NCBI GenBank assembly: GCA_025359845.1
Contig: JANYDT010000035.1
Span: forward strand, 1-32,880
Origin: Acidimicrobiia bacterium
GTDB lineage: Bacteria; Actinomycetota; Acidimicrobiia; Acidimicrobiales; JANYDT01
Length of the DNA stretch: 32,880 bases
Direction: 5' to 3'
Shown in pieces: positions 15,514-23,708 of the stretch (the stretch's first letter is position 1; every line of letters begins with the position of its first letter). The notes beneath the pieces are model-generated. The model had not been told where the DNA came from and did no database searches. It saw only the letters and a program-made list of their open reading frames with translations. The position numbers and the translations under genes are program-made.

Positions 15514-16296
15514 TCAGAACCGAGCGGCCTGCACAATTTTGGCGAATTCGTCGGCGTCCAAGGAAGCGCCCCCCACCAGTAGGCCATCGACATCGGACTG
15601 GCTGAGCAACTCAGAGGCGTTCGCCGCCTTGGCCGATCCCCCGTACTGGATGCGCACTCGCAGCCCGGCCTCCGGTCCGAACTCGGCCGTGACCATCGAC
15701 CGGATCGCAGAGCACATGGCTTGGGCGTCATCGGCAGTGGCCGTGCGGCCCGTCCCGATGGCCCAGATCGGCTCATACGCGACGACCAGCGAGCCAACCG
15801 CGTCAGCCTTCAGACCGGCCAGCCCCGCCGCCAATTGGGTCGAGACCCGGGCCACGGCTTGGTCGGCCTCGCGCTCCTCCAAGGTCTCGCCCACGCACAC
15901 GATCGGCGTCATGGCGGCCTTCAGAATGGCTTTGGTCTTCTCGTTGACTCCGGCATCGGTCTCGCCGAAGAACTGGCGGCGCTCGGAGTGGCCGGCGATG
16001 ACATAGCGCACATCGAGCTTGGCCAGCATCGAAACGCTCACCTCGCCGGTGAAGGCGCCCTTGTCGGCGGCGTGACAATGCTGCGCACCGAGCAGGAGGC
16101 CGACGTTCTTTTCGGCCAGGATGAACGTCTGCACGGTGCGCATGTCGGTGAATGGCGGGTGCACCGACACGTCGACCCGTGCGTAATCTTCCTTGGAGAG
16201 CCGAAAGGCCAGCTTCTCGACGCAATGCAACGCCTCGAGGTGGTGATGGTGCATTTTCCAGTTGCCGCTGATGAGCGGACGACGGGCACTGTTCAT
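15514..16296 (-). CDS. tpiA: Triosephosphate isomerase
   Basis: A 260-aa cytoplasmic TIM-barrel enzyme that interconverts dihydroxyacetone phosphate and glyceraldehyde 3-phosphate. The substrate-binding GNWKM is at the N-terminus, the catalytic His lies in AGHSERR and the catalytic Glu in YEPIWAIGTG. The phosphate-binding YGGSAKAAN and LVGGASL blocks are at the C-terminus. ATG 16296 is preceded by AGGAGA, and the N-terminus then matches the family, so a 76-codon upstream extension overlapping pgk is rejected. The gene follows pgk after 26 bp. Confidence 0.97.
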   Translation of the reverse strand: MNSARRPLISGNWKMHHHHLEALHCVEKLAFRLSKEDYARVDVSVHPPFTDMRTVQTFILAEKNVGLLLGAQHCHAADKGAFTGEVSVSMLAKLDVRYVIAGHSERRQFFGETDAGVNEKTKAILKAAMTPIVCVGETLEEREADQAVARVSTQLAAGLAGLKADAVGSLVVAYEPIWAIGTGRTATADDAQAMCSAIRSMVTAEFGPEAGLRVRIQYGGSAKAANASELLSQSDVDGLLVGGASLDADEFAKIVQAARF

Positions 16297-16322
16297 GGTT
16301 CTCCTGAGTGACTTGGACGAGG

Positions 16323-17483
16323 CTACGCGTGAGGCGCGGCGCCTACGCGACCCGCGAAGTTCGGCGCGCCCCGCAGGGCGATGAGGCCAGGTAAATCGCC
16401 CAGCTCGATGAGTTCGAGCGAAGCCCCGCCCCCGGTCGACACGTGGTCGACCTCGTCGTCGAGCTTGAATTGGGCCAGGGCGGCGGCGGAATCGCCCCCG
16501 CCGACGACAGTGAACCCTCGGCATTCGGCCACCGCATGGGCCACATGGCGGGTCCCGGCGGCGAACCGGGGGTCTTCGAAAACGCCCATCGGTCCGTTCC
16601 AGAACACGGTGCGGGCCTCGGCGATCACGTCGCCGAATTCGGCCGCCGACCCCGGGCCGATGTCGAGGCCCATCCAGCCATCAGGCAGTCGCCGTCCCAT
16701 TTGGCGAACCTCACCCGATTGCGTCGCTCCGAACGATCCGTCGGGCGAGAGTGCGGCGATGTCGGAGGGCAGCACGATTTTGGGGCCGGCCAGCTTCAAG
16801 AGCCGGGCGCACGTGTCGACCATGGCGGGCTCGAATAGCGACCCCCCTATGGAATGGCCGAGCGCGGCCAAGAAGGTGAAGCACATGCCGCCGCCGATGA
16901 GCAGCCGGTCGCACCGAGCCAGCAGCGCCTCGATGACACCAAGTTTGTCGCTCACCTTCGAGCCACCGAGCACGGCCACAAACGGCCGCCTAGGAGCATC
17001 GAGCAGCTTCCCCAGCACCTCGACCTCTTTCGCCAGGAGCCGACCGGCGGCCGACGGGAGGAACTGGGGCGGACCGACAATCGACGCGTGGGCGCGGTGG
17101 GCTGCCCCGAACGCGTCATCGACATACAGGTCGACGCCGGCAATGAGGTGTTGCACGAAGGCCGGATCGTTGCCCTCCTCGCCGGCGTCGAAGCGCAGAT
17201 TCTCCAGCAGCTCAACGCCCGGCGCCAGCGCGGCCAAGCGGGCCCGCACCGGATCCATCGAGTACTTGGAGTCGGGCCGCCCCTTCGGCCGTCCGAGATG
17301 TGAACAGGTCACCACCGAAGCCCCCCGCTCCAACAGCCAAGTGAGGGTCGGGACGGCCGCTCGAATGCGCAGCTCGTCGGTGATCGCGGAACCGTTCAAC
17401 GGCACGTTGAAGTCGGCCCGGACGAGCACCCGCTTACCGCGCGGATCGGGCAGGTCTTCCAGGACGGGGACAGGGGCTACCAC
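16323..17483 (-). CDS. pgk: Phosphoglycerate kinase
   Basis: A 386-aa cytoplasmic enzyme that makes ATP from 1,3-bisphosphoglycerate. Seen in order: RVLVRADFNVPL, the substrate motif SHLGRPKG, VLGGSKVSDK in the middle, FWNGPMGVFE, and the nucleotide-binding GGGDSAAALAQF with STGGGASLELIE near the C-terminus. The start is probably GTG 17483, nine bases after the gap stop; the V codon three residues further upstream in frame is GTA and cannot serve. The gene forms an operon with gap upstream and tpiA downstream. Confidence 0.96.
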   Translation of the reverse strand: MVAPVPVLEDLPDPRGKRVLVRADFNVPLNGSAITDELRIRAAVPTLTWLLERGASVVTCSHLGRPKGRPDSKYSMDPVRARLAALAPGVELLENLRFDAGEEGNDPAFVQHLIAGVDLYVDDAFGAAHRAHASIVGPPQFLPSAAGRLLAKEVEVLGKLLDAPRRPFVAVLGGSKVSDKLGVIEALLARCDRLLIGGGMCFTFLAALGHSIGGSLFEPAMVDTCARLLKLAGPKIVLPSDIAALSPDGSFGATQSGEVRQMGRRLPDGWMGLDIGPGSAAEFGDVIAEARTVFWNGPMGVFEDPRFAAGTRHVAHAVAECRGFTVVGGGDSAAALAQFKLDDEVDHVSTGGGASLELIELGDLPGLIALRGAPNFAGRVGAAPHA

Positions 17484-17491
17484 GTGCTCGC

Positions 17492-18508
17492 TTACTTCTT
17501 CGGGGTCTTTTTGCCGATATGGGCGACGAGTTCGACGAGGCGGTTGGAATAGCCCCACTCGTTGTCGTACCAGCCGAAGATCTTCACGAGGTTGCCGATG
17601 CTCTGCGTCAGCCCCGAGTCGAAGGTGCAGCTGGCCGGCGAACCGACGATGTCGGACGACACGAGCGGCTCATCGGAGTACGTGAGCACCTTCGAGAGCC
17701 GGCCCCGCTTGGCCGCCGCCCTGAAGGCCGCATTCACTTCGTCGGCGGTGACGTCACGCTTGAGCAGCCCGGTGAAGTCGGTGATGGACCCGTCGGCGAG
17801 GGGCACGCGCAGAGATTGACCGTCGAGGCGACCCTTCATCGCCGCCAACACCAAGCCGGTGGCGCGCGCCGCGCCGGTCGAGGACGGGACGATGTTGACG
17901 GCCGCGGCCCGGGCTCGGCGCAGATCGCTGTGGGGCCCGTCGACGAGCAACTGATCGCCCGTGTAGGCGTGAACGGTGGTCATGAGGCCGCGCTCGATGC
18001 CGAAGGCATCGTCGAGCACCTTGACCATGGGTACGAAGCAGTTCGTGGTGCAACTGGCGTTCGACACCACGATGTGCGTCTTGGGGTCGTAGGTGTCTTC
18101 GTTCACACCCATCACGAACGTGGCATCGGCCCCGGTGCTGGGGGCGCTCACAACGACTCGGCGGGCCCCAGCCTCAACGTGGGCGGCCGCCTTGTCGCGC
18201 TCGGTGAAGAACCCTGTCGACTCGACCACGATGTCGATGCCCAGATCGCGCCATGGCAGGTTTTTCGGGTCACGCTCGGCCAACACCAAGAATTCGTCGC
18301 CATCGAGGGTGATGCCGCTCTTTGAACACTTGACGTCGTGACCGAGCACGCCGTGGACCGAGTCGTACTTGAGGAGGTGGGCCAGCGTCTTGACCGTCGT
18401 GAGGTCATTCACGGCCACGATGTCGATCGGCGCGCCACACTTTTTGGCGGCCCGCAGAAAGTTGCGTCCGATACGACCGAACCCGTTGATGGCGACCCTA
18501 ATGGCCAT
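17492..18508 (-). CDS. gap: Glyceraldehyde-3-phosphate dehydrogenase (type I)
   Basis: A 338-aa cytoplasmic enzyme oxidising glyceraldehyde 3-phosphate with NAD+ and phosphate. The Rossmann motif NGFGRIGRNFLRA opens the protein, the catalytic Cys lies in SNASCTTNC, and the C-terminal block WYDNEWGYSNRLVEL is intact. Start ATG 18508 has GAGGAG about ten bases upstream. It leads the glycolytic operon. In most actinobacteria whiA sits directly upstream; here only 93 bp separate gap from yvcK. Confidence 0.97.
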   Translation of the reverse strand: MAIRVAINGFGRIGRNFLRAAKKCGAPIDIVAVNDLTTVKTLAHLLKYDSVHGVLGHDVKCSKSGITLDGDEFLVLAERDPKNLPWRDLGIDIVVESTGFFTERDKAAAHVEAGARRVVVSAPSTGADATFVMGVNEDTYDPKTHIVVSNASCTTNCFVPMVKVLDDAFGIERGLMTTVHAYTGDQLLVDGPHSDLRRARAAAVNIVPSSTGAARATGLVLAAMKGRLDGQSLRVPLADGSITDFTGLLKRDVTADEVNAAFRAAAKRGRLSKVLTYSDEPLVSSDIVGSPASCTFDSGLTQSIGNLVKIFGWYDNEWGYSNRLVELVAHIGKKTPKK

Positions 18509-18601
18509 GGCGCGATTACTCCTCGTGATGTGTCGATTGGGGTGACAGATGAGTGATGGACGGATTGGTTGTGCCCGGCTCGAGGCCGAAATGTCCGTTC
18601 G

Positions 18602-19519
18602 CTAGTCTGCCACGGGCACTAACCCGCGCAAGGCCACGCCGAGCTTGAAGGGGTCATGAAACCGACCCGTGTCATCGACAAGGTCGGCGGCGACAAGATC
18701 GCCCGCGACAATTTCCATGTCCCCCACCGCCAGCGTCCGAGGATCGTGGAGGACGATGTCGATCACGACACCATGGGACCGCAGCGCGTGCACATGGGCG
18801 GCCACGTCGTAGCCCGTCGTTTCGGGATGTTGCTCGGCCAGGTTGGCCACGTACACCCGTTGACCCGTCGCCGCGGCCACGGCCTGGCGCAGTTCGGGAA
18901 CCGCGAGAACCGCCAACACACTCGTGAACAACGACCCCGGTCCGAACACGATCTGATCGGCTCGCGCGATCGCATCGAGCGCGTCGGGATGCGCCGGTGG
19001 GTCAAAAGGCACGAGCGATACGCCCGTGAGCCCGGCCGTGCGTCCGATGGTGGCTTCGCCTTCGACCTCGCCCCCGGGGTAGGTGGCCTTCAGGTGGACC
19101 AGCCCACGCGTGGCCGGAATGACCCGCCCAGTGGCCCCGAGCATCGCCAGCAGGAGGTCGATGGCTGCGCCGAAATCGCCCGTCGTCTCGGCCAAACCGG
19201 CAATTAGGATGTTGCCGAGCGGATGGCCGGCCAGTTCGTCGGCCGTGAAGCGATGCTCAAGAGCGTCGGCCCACGGGTTGCCATGCGCGGCGAGCGCGAC
19301 GAGACACCGGCGCAAGTCACCGGGAGCGGGAATGCCGAACGTACGGCGCAGCCGCCCCGAAGATCCGCCGTCGTCGGCGACAGAGACCACCCCGGTGATC
19401 GAGCCGGCGTAGTGGCGCACCGCTCGCAACGTGGTCGATAGGCCGTAGCCTCCGCCGAGCGCGACGACCTTCGGCCCAGCGACCCCATCCGGCCCAGTCG
19501 ACCGCGCCTCGGCCCTCAT
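18602..19519 (-). CDS. yvcK: YvcK/CofD-like (gluconeogenesis factor) family protein
   Basis: A 305-aa cytoplasmic protein of the YvcK family, UDP-sugar-binding proteins needed for growth on gluconeogenic carbon and for cell-wall synthesis in several Gram-positive bacteria. Near the N-terminus it has VVALGGGYGLSTTLRAVR and VSVADDGGSSGRLRR, then PAPGDLRRCLVALA; further on come GHPLGNILIAGL and VFGPGSLFTSVL. These are the family's conserved blocks. Start ATG 19519 overlaps the rapZ stop as ATGA. The usual downstream neighbour whiA is missing. Confidence 0.93.
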   Translation of the reverse strand: MRAEARSTGPDGVAGPKVVALGGGYGLSTTLRAVRHYAGSITGVVSVADDGGSSGRLRRTFGIPAPGDLRRCLVALAAHGNPWADALEHRFTADELAGHPLGNILIAGLAETTGDFGAAIDLLLAMLGATGRVIPATRGLVHLKATYPGGEVEGEATIGRTAGLTGVSLVPFDPPAHPDALDAIARADQIVFGPGSLFTSVLAVLAVPELRQAVAAATGQRVYVANLAEQHPETTGYDVAAHVHALRSHGVVIDIVLHDPRTLAVGDMEIVAGDLVAADLVDDTGRFHDPFKLGVALRGLVPVAD

Positions 19520-20397
19520 CGCCGCTCCAAGTGAAGGTGGCGCACGATGGGCGGATGGCCGTGATCGGTCAGCAATCGGGCGAGGGCCTCGGCAATGGCC
19601 ACCGAGCGGTGTTGGCCGCCGGTGCAGCCGATCCCGATTGACAGGTAACTCTTGCCCTCGGCCTCGTAGCCGGGCAGGAGGAACGTGAGCAGGTCGTCGA
19701 GTTTGGCCAGGAATGTCCGCGCCGGATCGGAGTCGAGAACGTAACTGCGCACGGGTCCGTCAAGCCCGGTGAGCGGCCGTAGGGCTGCGTCCCAATGGGG
19801 GTTGGGCAGGAAGCGGACATCAAAGAGCAGATCGACGTCGTTCGGGGCGCCGTGCTTGAACCCAAAGCTCTCAATCGTGATCACGAGCCCCCGGTCTCCG
19901 GGTGCGGCGAACAGCGAGAGCAGCTCATCGCGCAGTTCGTGAACGTTACGATCGGTGGTGTCGATAACCTTATCCGCCAGCTCTTTGAGGGGCGCAAGGA
20001 CGGCGCGCTCGCGCTCGATCCCGATGGCGACGGCCTCATGTTCGGCCAATGGATGGCGCCGGCGGGTACCTTCGTAGCGGCGGATCAACACCTCATCGCT
20101 GGCCTCGAGAAACACCGTCCGCACATGTACGCCCGCCCCGCGTAGCGCGTCGAGCGCCTCACCGAGGGGCGACGCCGCCGGTCCTTCGCCTGGATCGGCT
20201 TCGGCCGCGTCGCGTCCGATGACCAACGCGACCCGATCGATGTCGACCGCGGCGAGGCCCGACAACATCGGTAACGGAAGGTTGTCGATGACCCACCAAC
20301 CGAGATCGTCGAGCACGTTGCTCGCGGTTGTTCGACCGGCCCCCGACAGGCCCGCGATGACGATCAGTTCACGCACGCGGCCCGCCGACGACCGCAT
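19516..20397 (-). CDS. rapZ: RapZ/YvcJ-family nucleotide-binding protein
   Basis: A protein of about 293 aa. The P-loop GLSGAGRTTA near residue 18 has Arg in place of the usual Lys, as in many actinobacterial members. WWVIDNLPLPML, the C-terminal GCTGGQHRSVAIAEAL (a conserved family signature) and a His-rich end follow. RapZ proteins bind RNA or nucleotides and, in enterobacteria, control glucosamine-6-phosphate synthase. The role in actinobacteria is less clear. ATG 20397 overlaps the end of the methyltransferase gene by 29 bp. GTG 20376 is an alternative that starts MRELIVIAGLSG. The gene is coupled to yvcK. Confidence 0.9.
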   Translation of the reverse strand: MRSSAGRVRELIVIAGLSGAGRTTASNVLDDLGWWVIDNLPLPMLSGLAAVDIDRVALVIGRDAAEADPGEGPAASPLGEALDALRGAGVHVRTVFLEASDEVLIRRYEGTRRRHPLAEHEAVAIGIERERAVLAPLKELADKVIDTTDRNVHELRDELLSLFAAPGDRGLVITIESFGFKHGAPNDVDLLFDVRFLPNPHWDAALRPLTGLDGPVRSYVLDSDPARTFLAKLDDLLTFLLPGYEAEGKSYLSIGIGCTGGQHRSVAIAEALARLLTDHGHPPIVRHLHLERR

Positions 20398-21202
20398 TGG
20401 CCGGGGCGCCGACGACCACGTCGGCCGGGCCCTCTACGGCATCATGGGCGGGGCCACCGCCCATGATGCCGGCGAACTTGGTGGCATGGAGTAGGAGCAA
20501 CCTCGGGATGGTGGACGCGTCGCGGTACTCGGCGGCCTTGGCCAGAAACCCGGCCGGTGGCGTCGGTTCGGCCATCTCGGTCACGAGCAGGCCGTGGGCG
20601 GCCATTGCGTTCACATACCGAGACATCGGCCGATGCACGAACGGGATGAACACGTTCTTCTCGACTTCCTCGATCTCGTTCGACTCGGTCAAGTACGGAC
20701 CAATGCGCCAGTACTGCTCGTCGATGATGTGATCGTCGATCCAGCCGCTGCCCGGAGTCTGCAGCAATGGATGGTTGAGAAAGAAGACGAACCGTCCGCC
20801 CGGCTCCAACACCCGTGCGACCTCGGCAATGGCGGCGTCGACGGCTTCGATGTGTTCGAACACGAGGCAGGCGAGCACGGCGTCAAAGCTGGCGTCGGGG
20901 AAGGGCAGCGCCGCCGCCTCGGACTGGATATAGGCCGGTCCGCCCGCCTTCTGCGCCGCCACCGTGACTTGGGCCCACGTCGGATCGATGCCCACGACTA
21001 GCTCGGCGCCGGCTTGGACGGCCAGTCGGGCCAACTGCCCTTCGCCCGTCCCCACATCAAGCACCCGCTTGGCGCCCCGCAACCGGGCCAAGGCCATGGG
21101 GATGATCTGTTCCTCGTATTCGGGGTCGGCGCCGTCGCTGAACCCTTCTTGCCACCACTTGGCGTTGATCTCCCACAGCTCGTCGCGATCGGACTTGACC
21201 AT
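20369..21202 (-). CDS. SAM-dependent class I methyltransferase, substrate unknown
   Basis: A 277-aa protein with the class I methyltransferase fold: motif I VLDVGTGEGQLARLA at about 46-60, motif II GIDPTW, a post-motif Asp (ASFDAVLACLVFEHIE) and RVLEPGGRFVFFLNHP as motif III. The middle carries Y/W-rich segments that may form the substrate pocket. The last 30 residues are a Gly/Pro/Ala/Val-rich tail with repeated G-P-A units that overlaps the start of rapZ. ATG 21202 lies three bases after the uvrC stop, so it is co-transcribed with uvrC. The position between uvrC and rapZ is not part of the usual actinobacterial order. I cannot name the substrate. Confidence 0.85.
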   Translation of the reverse strand: MVKSDRDELWEINAKWWQEGFSDGADPEYEEQIIPMALARLRGAKRVLDVGTGEGQLARLAVQAGAELVVGIDPTWAQVTVAAQKAGGPAYIQSEAAALPFPDASFDAVLACLVFEHIEAVDAAIAEVARVLEPGGRFVFFLNHPLLQTPGSGWIDDHIIDEQYWRIGPYLTESNEIEEVEKNVFIPFVHRPMSRYVNAMAAHGLLVTEMAEPTPPAGFLAKAAEYRDASTIPRLLLLHATKFAGIMGGGPAHDAVEGPADVVVGAPANAVVGGPRA

Positions 21203-21205
21203 GGC

Positions 21206-23155
21206 TTACTCGCTCTTCTGGGGGACTGGTTGGTCGAACTTGCTCGACGATGCGGAGCGGGCCGGGGCGGCCGCATGCAGCCGCCCGTGGACCTCGTCGG
21301 CCACCGCATCGGGCAACCATGACAGCGCCCGCAGCTCTTCGATAGTCGCCGCCTTCACGTTCTTGACCCCACCCAGTTCGTTCGAGAGTCGCTTCTTGCG
21401 GACTTCGCCCAACCCGGGAATGTCATCGAGCGCGCTCTTGGTCATTCGCTTGTCACGCAGTTGGCGGTGAAACGTGATGGCGAACCGATGAGCCTCGTCA
21501 CGCAGGCGCTGAAGGAGATACAGAGCCTCCGACTGACGCGGGATCCGGATCGGCTCCGACCGACCGGGCACGAAGACTTCCTCGAACTGCTTGGCCAGCG
21601 AGCACACGCTGATCTCGTCGTCGAGCCCCAACGCTTCGAGCACGTTGACCGCGCTCGTCAGCTGGCCCTTTCCGCCATCGATCACCAGCAGGTTGGGGGG
21701 ATAACGAAACTTGCTGTCACGCCCCTCCAACGGCTTCTCGCGCTCCTCGAGGTAGGCCGTCAACCGCCGCGTCAGCACTTCTTCCATGGCTGCGAAATCG
21801 TCGTTGCCCTGGCCTTCGCGGACCTTGAACCGGCGGTACTCGCGTTTGTTGGCCAACCCGTCCTCGAAGACGACCATCGAGCTCACGTAGTCGCTGCCTT
21901 GGATGTGGGAGTTGTCGTAGCACTCGATGCGCAGCGGGGCTTCAGGCAGATCGAGCCAGTCCTGGAGTTCTCGCAGCGCCTTCGCCCGCGAGTTGTGATC
22001 GCTGGCCCGGCGCATGCGATGGCGGGTGAACTCTTCGGTGGCGTTACGGGTCACCGTCTCGAGGAGGGCCCGCATGTCGCCGCGCTGAGGGACCCGGATG
22101 TTGACACGCAGCGCAGGGCGCCCCGGTCCCGTCATGGTCGAGGCCCGTTGGGTACCGAGAAACTCTTCGTATACCTGGTGATCGGGCGGCAGCTCCGGCA
22201 CCAATACCTCACGGGGAGTCCCGGTCACCGGCTCGTCGTAATACAGCGCTTCGATGATCTGCCCCATCAGTTGCGAACGGGTGAGATCTTCGACCTTGTC
22301 GACGATGAACCCTTTGCGGCCGGTGACCCGGCCCTTGCGCACGAAGAACACTTGGACGGCCGCCTCCAACTCGTCTTCGACCAGACCGATCAAGTCGATG
22401 TCATCGGTGCGCTCCCCCACCATCTGTTGCTTCTCGATGGCCTTGCGCACGCTGATCAACCTGTCGCGCAACCGCGCCGCCCGTTCGTATTCCATCGTGT
22501 CGCTGGCCGCCCGCATCTGGGCCTCGAGCCGACGTACCATCGGATCGGTCTCGCCGTCGAGAAAGTCGCAGAGATCGTGGACCAATTGGTCGTACGTGGT
22601 CTTGTCGACCTCGCCGACGCACGGGCCCGAGCACTTGGCGATATGGAACAGCAGGCAGGGCCGGCCCAACTTGGTGTGGGTCGAGAGCTTGGAGTCGCTG
22701 CACGTTCGGATGGGGAAGCTCTTGACCAACAGATCGAGCGTCTCCCGAATGGCGTAGGCGTTGCCGTACGGGCCGAAGTACTTGGTGCCCTTGTCCTTGG
22801 TGCCCCGCTTCACCATGGCCCTCGGATATTCATCGCCCAACGTCACCGCCAGGAACGGGTAACTCTTGTCGTCTCGCAGCCGGATGTTGAAGCGCGGCTT
22901 GTGCGCCTTGATCAGGCTGTACTCGAGCATGAGCGCCTCGACCTCGGTGCGCACCATGATCCATTCCACCGTCACGGCCATGGTCACCATGGCCGCGGTT
23001 TTGGGGTGCAGGAGGTGGGGGTCGCCGAAATAGCTGTTGAGGCGCTGGCGCAGCGACTTGGCCTTGCCTACATAGATGACCCGCCCGTCAACGTCCTTGA
23101 ACTGATACGAGCCCGGTTGGTCGGGGATCGTGCCGGCGGAGGGACGTTGGACCAC
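21206..23155 (-). CDS. uvrC: Excinuclease ABC subunit C
   Basis: A 649-aa nuclease that makes both cuts in nucleotide excision repair after UvrA2B loading. The GIY-YIG domain is at residues 10-95 (PGSYQF, then VIYVGKAKSLRQRL). A Cys-containing segment (CLLFHIAKCSGPC) is near 155-170 and the UVR UvrB-binding helix pair near 200-235. The RNase H-like half has IECYDNSHIQGSDYVSSMVVFEDG, LLVIDGGKGQL and the His in DEAHRFAITFHR. A C-terminal helix-hairpin-helix pair (IPGLGEVRKKRL) binds DNA. Start GTG 23155 gives the normal N-terminus, though GAGGGA abuts it very closely. uvrA lies upstream, separated by one small gene. Confidence 0.96.
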   Translation of the reverse strand: MVQRPSAGTIPDQPGSYQFKDVDGRVIYVGKAKSLRQRLNSYFGDPHLLHPKTAAMVTMAVTVEWIMVRTEVEALMLEYSLIKAHKPRFNIRLRDDKSYPFLAVTLGDEYPRAMVKRGTKDKGTKYFGPYGNAYAIRETLDLLVKSFPIRTCSDSKLSTHTKLGRPCLLFHIAKCSGPCVGEVDKTTYDQLVHDLCDFLDGETDPMVRRLEAQMRAASDTMEYERAARLRDRLISVRKAIEKQQMVGERTDDIDLIGLVEDELEAAVQVFFVRKGRVTGRKGFIVDKVEDLTRSQLMGQIIEALYYDEPVTGTPREVLVPELPPDHQVYEEFLGTQRASTMTGPGRPALRVNIRVPQRGDMRALLETVTRNATEEFTRHRMRRASDHNSRAKALRELQDWLDLPEAPLRIECYDNSHIQGSDYVSSMVVFEDGLANKREYRRFKVREGQGNDDFAAMEEVLTRRLTAYLEEREKPLEGRDSKFRYPPNLLVIDGGKGQLTSAVNVLEALGLDDEISVCSLAKQFEEVFVPGRSEPIRIPRQSEALYLLQRLRDEAHRFAITFHRQLRDKRMTKSALDDIPGLGEVRKKRLSNELGGVKNVKAATIEELRALSWLPDAVADEVHGRLHAAAPARSASSSKFDQPVPQKSE

Positions 23156-23191
23156 TCCCTCAGCGTGCCACGAGCCGGCCCTCCCGCCGCG

Positions 23192-23265
23192 CCGTCTCGA
23201 GGTCAGCCGTCTCGAGGTCAGCCATCTCGAGGTCAGCCCTCGGCGAGGTCAGCCCTCGGCGAGGC
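23192..23265. repeat. 15-16-bp tandem repeat between uvrC and the small membrane protein gene
   Basis: About five imperfect units based on ccgtctcgaggtcag run from 23192 to 23265 (units at 23192, 23207, 23222, 23237 and 23253). The stop codon of the small membrane protein lies within the fourth unit. The rest occupies the leader of uvrC. Confidence 0.85.
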
Positions 23266-23548
23266 CCGACAGGCCGGACTGGTAAAGCTTGGCGACCATT
23301 GCGACAGTCTGGTGGCGCGAGCCAGCGGCGGCGCTGAACAACACGGTGGCCATGGCCACGAACAGGCCGATTACACACATTGAACCGGTCAGGAGGGGGT
23401 CGCCAAAGGCCAACGCCACGAGCGCTGGCAACGCCACTGCGGCCAACACGACGATGATCGTCATCACTCGTTCCCGGGCCTCGCGGCGCATGACGACGGA
23501 TCTGCTGGTGCGTTCTTGCTTGTTGAACTCGTTCACGTAACTCTCCAT
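23249..23548 (-). CDS. Small two-helix membrane protein, unknown function
   Basis: A 99-aa protein that I do not recognise. ATG 23548 gives a polar, Arg-rich N-terminus (MESYVNEFNKQERTS, then RREARER), two hydrophobic segments at about 28-50 and 55-76, and a short polar C-terminus. Both ends are predicted to face the cytoplasm. It sits between uvrA and uvrC on the same strand, which could mean co-expression with repair genes, but no repair motif is seen. The 3' end runs into a tandem repeat, and one unit more or less would change the last residues. A competing frame over the same DNA has no helix pattern. Confidence 0.6.
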   Translation of the reverse strand: MESYVNEFNKQERTSRSVVMRREARERVMTIIVVLAAVALPALVALAFGDPLLTGSMCVIGLFVAMATVLFSAAAGSRHQTVAMVAKLYQSGLSGLAEG

Positions 23549-23708
23549 CCAATGGCTTGCGGGTTGCTTTCCTGACCAAAGAATCGGCGCCAACCGGAAA
23601 CTTCTACATGGGTCGCACAGCTCATTCGCGACGACAGGCCTTATGAGGTTCTCGCCGTGGTCGTCGTGGCGGCTGTCGATGCGGCGGGCTTGGGTGGGTC
23701 GGCCCTCT

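Noticed and set aside
16297-16524. N-terminal extension of tpiA
   Set aside because: It overlaps pgk out of frame, is Arg-rich, and ATG 16296 has a good ribosome-binding site and the normal TpiA N-terminus.
16381-17685. Plus-strand open frame of 434 codons
   Set aside because: It is antisense to pgk and the end of gap, both intact. Ser/Arg/Pro-rich composition marks it as a shadow.
23192-23265. Tandem repeat as a CRISPR array
   Set aside because: Units are 15-16 bp and adjacent without spacers; no cas gene is present. No CRISPR array was seen elsewhere in the window.
21461-23383. Plus-strand open frame of 640 codons
   Set aside because: It is antisense to uvrC, has no domain pattern, is rich in His/Arg/Asp/Val as GC-rich antisense frames are, and uvrC is intact on the other strand.
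23160-23579. 139-codon minus frame overlapping the small membrane protein
   Set aside because: It is Arg/Pro-rich with no structural pattern; the overlapping 99-aa frame has two clear membrane helices.
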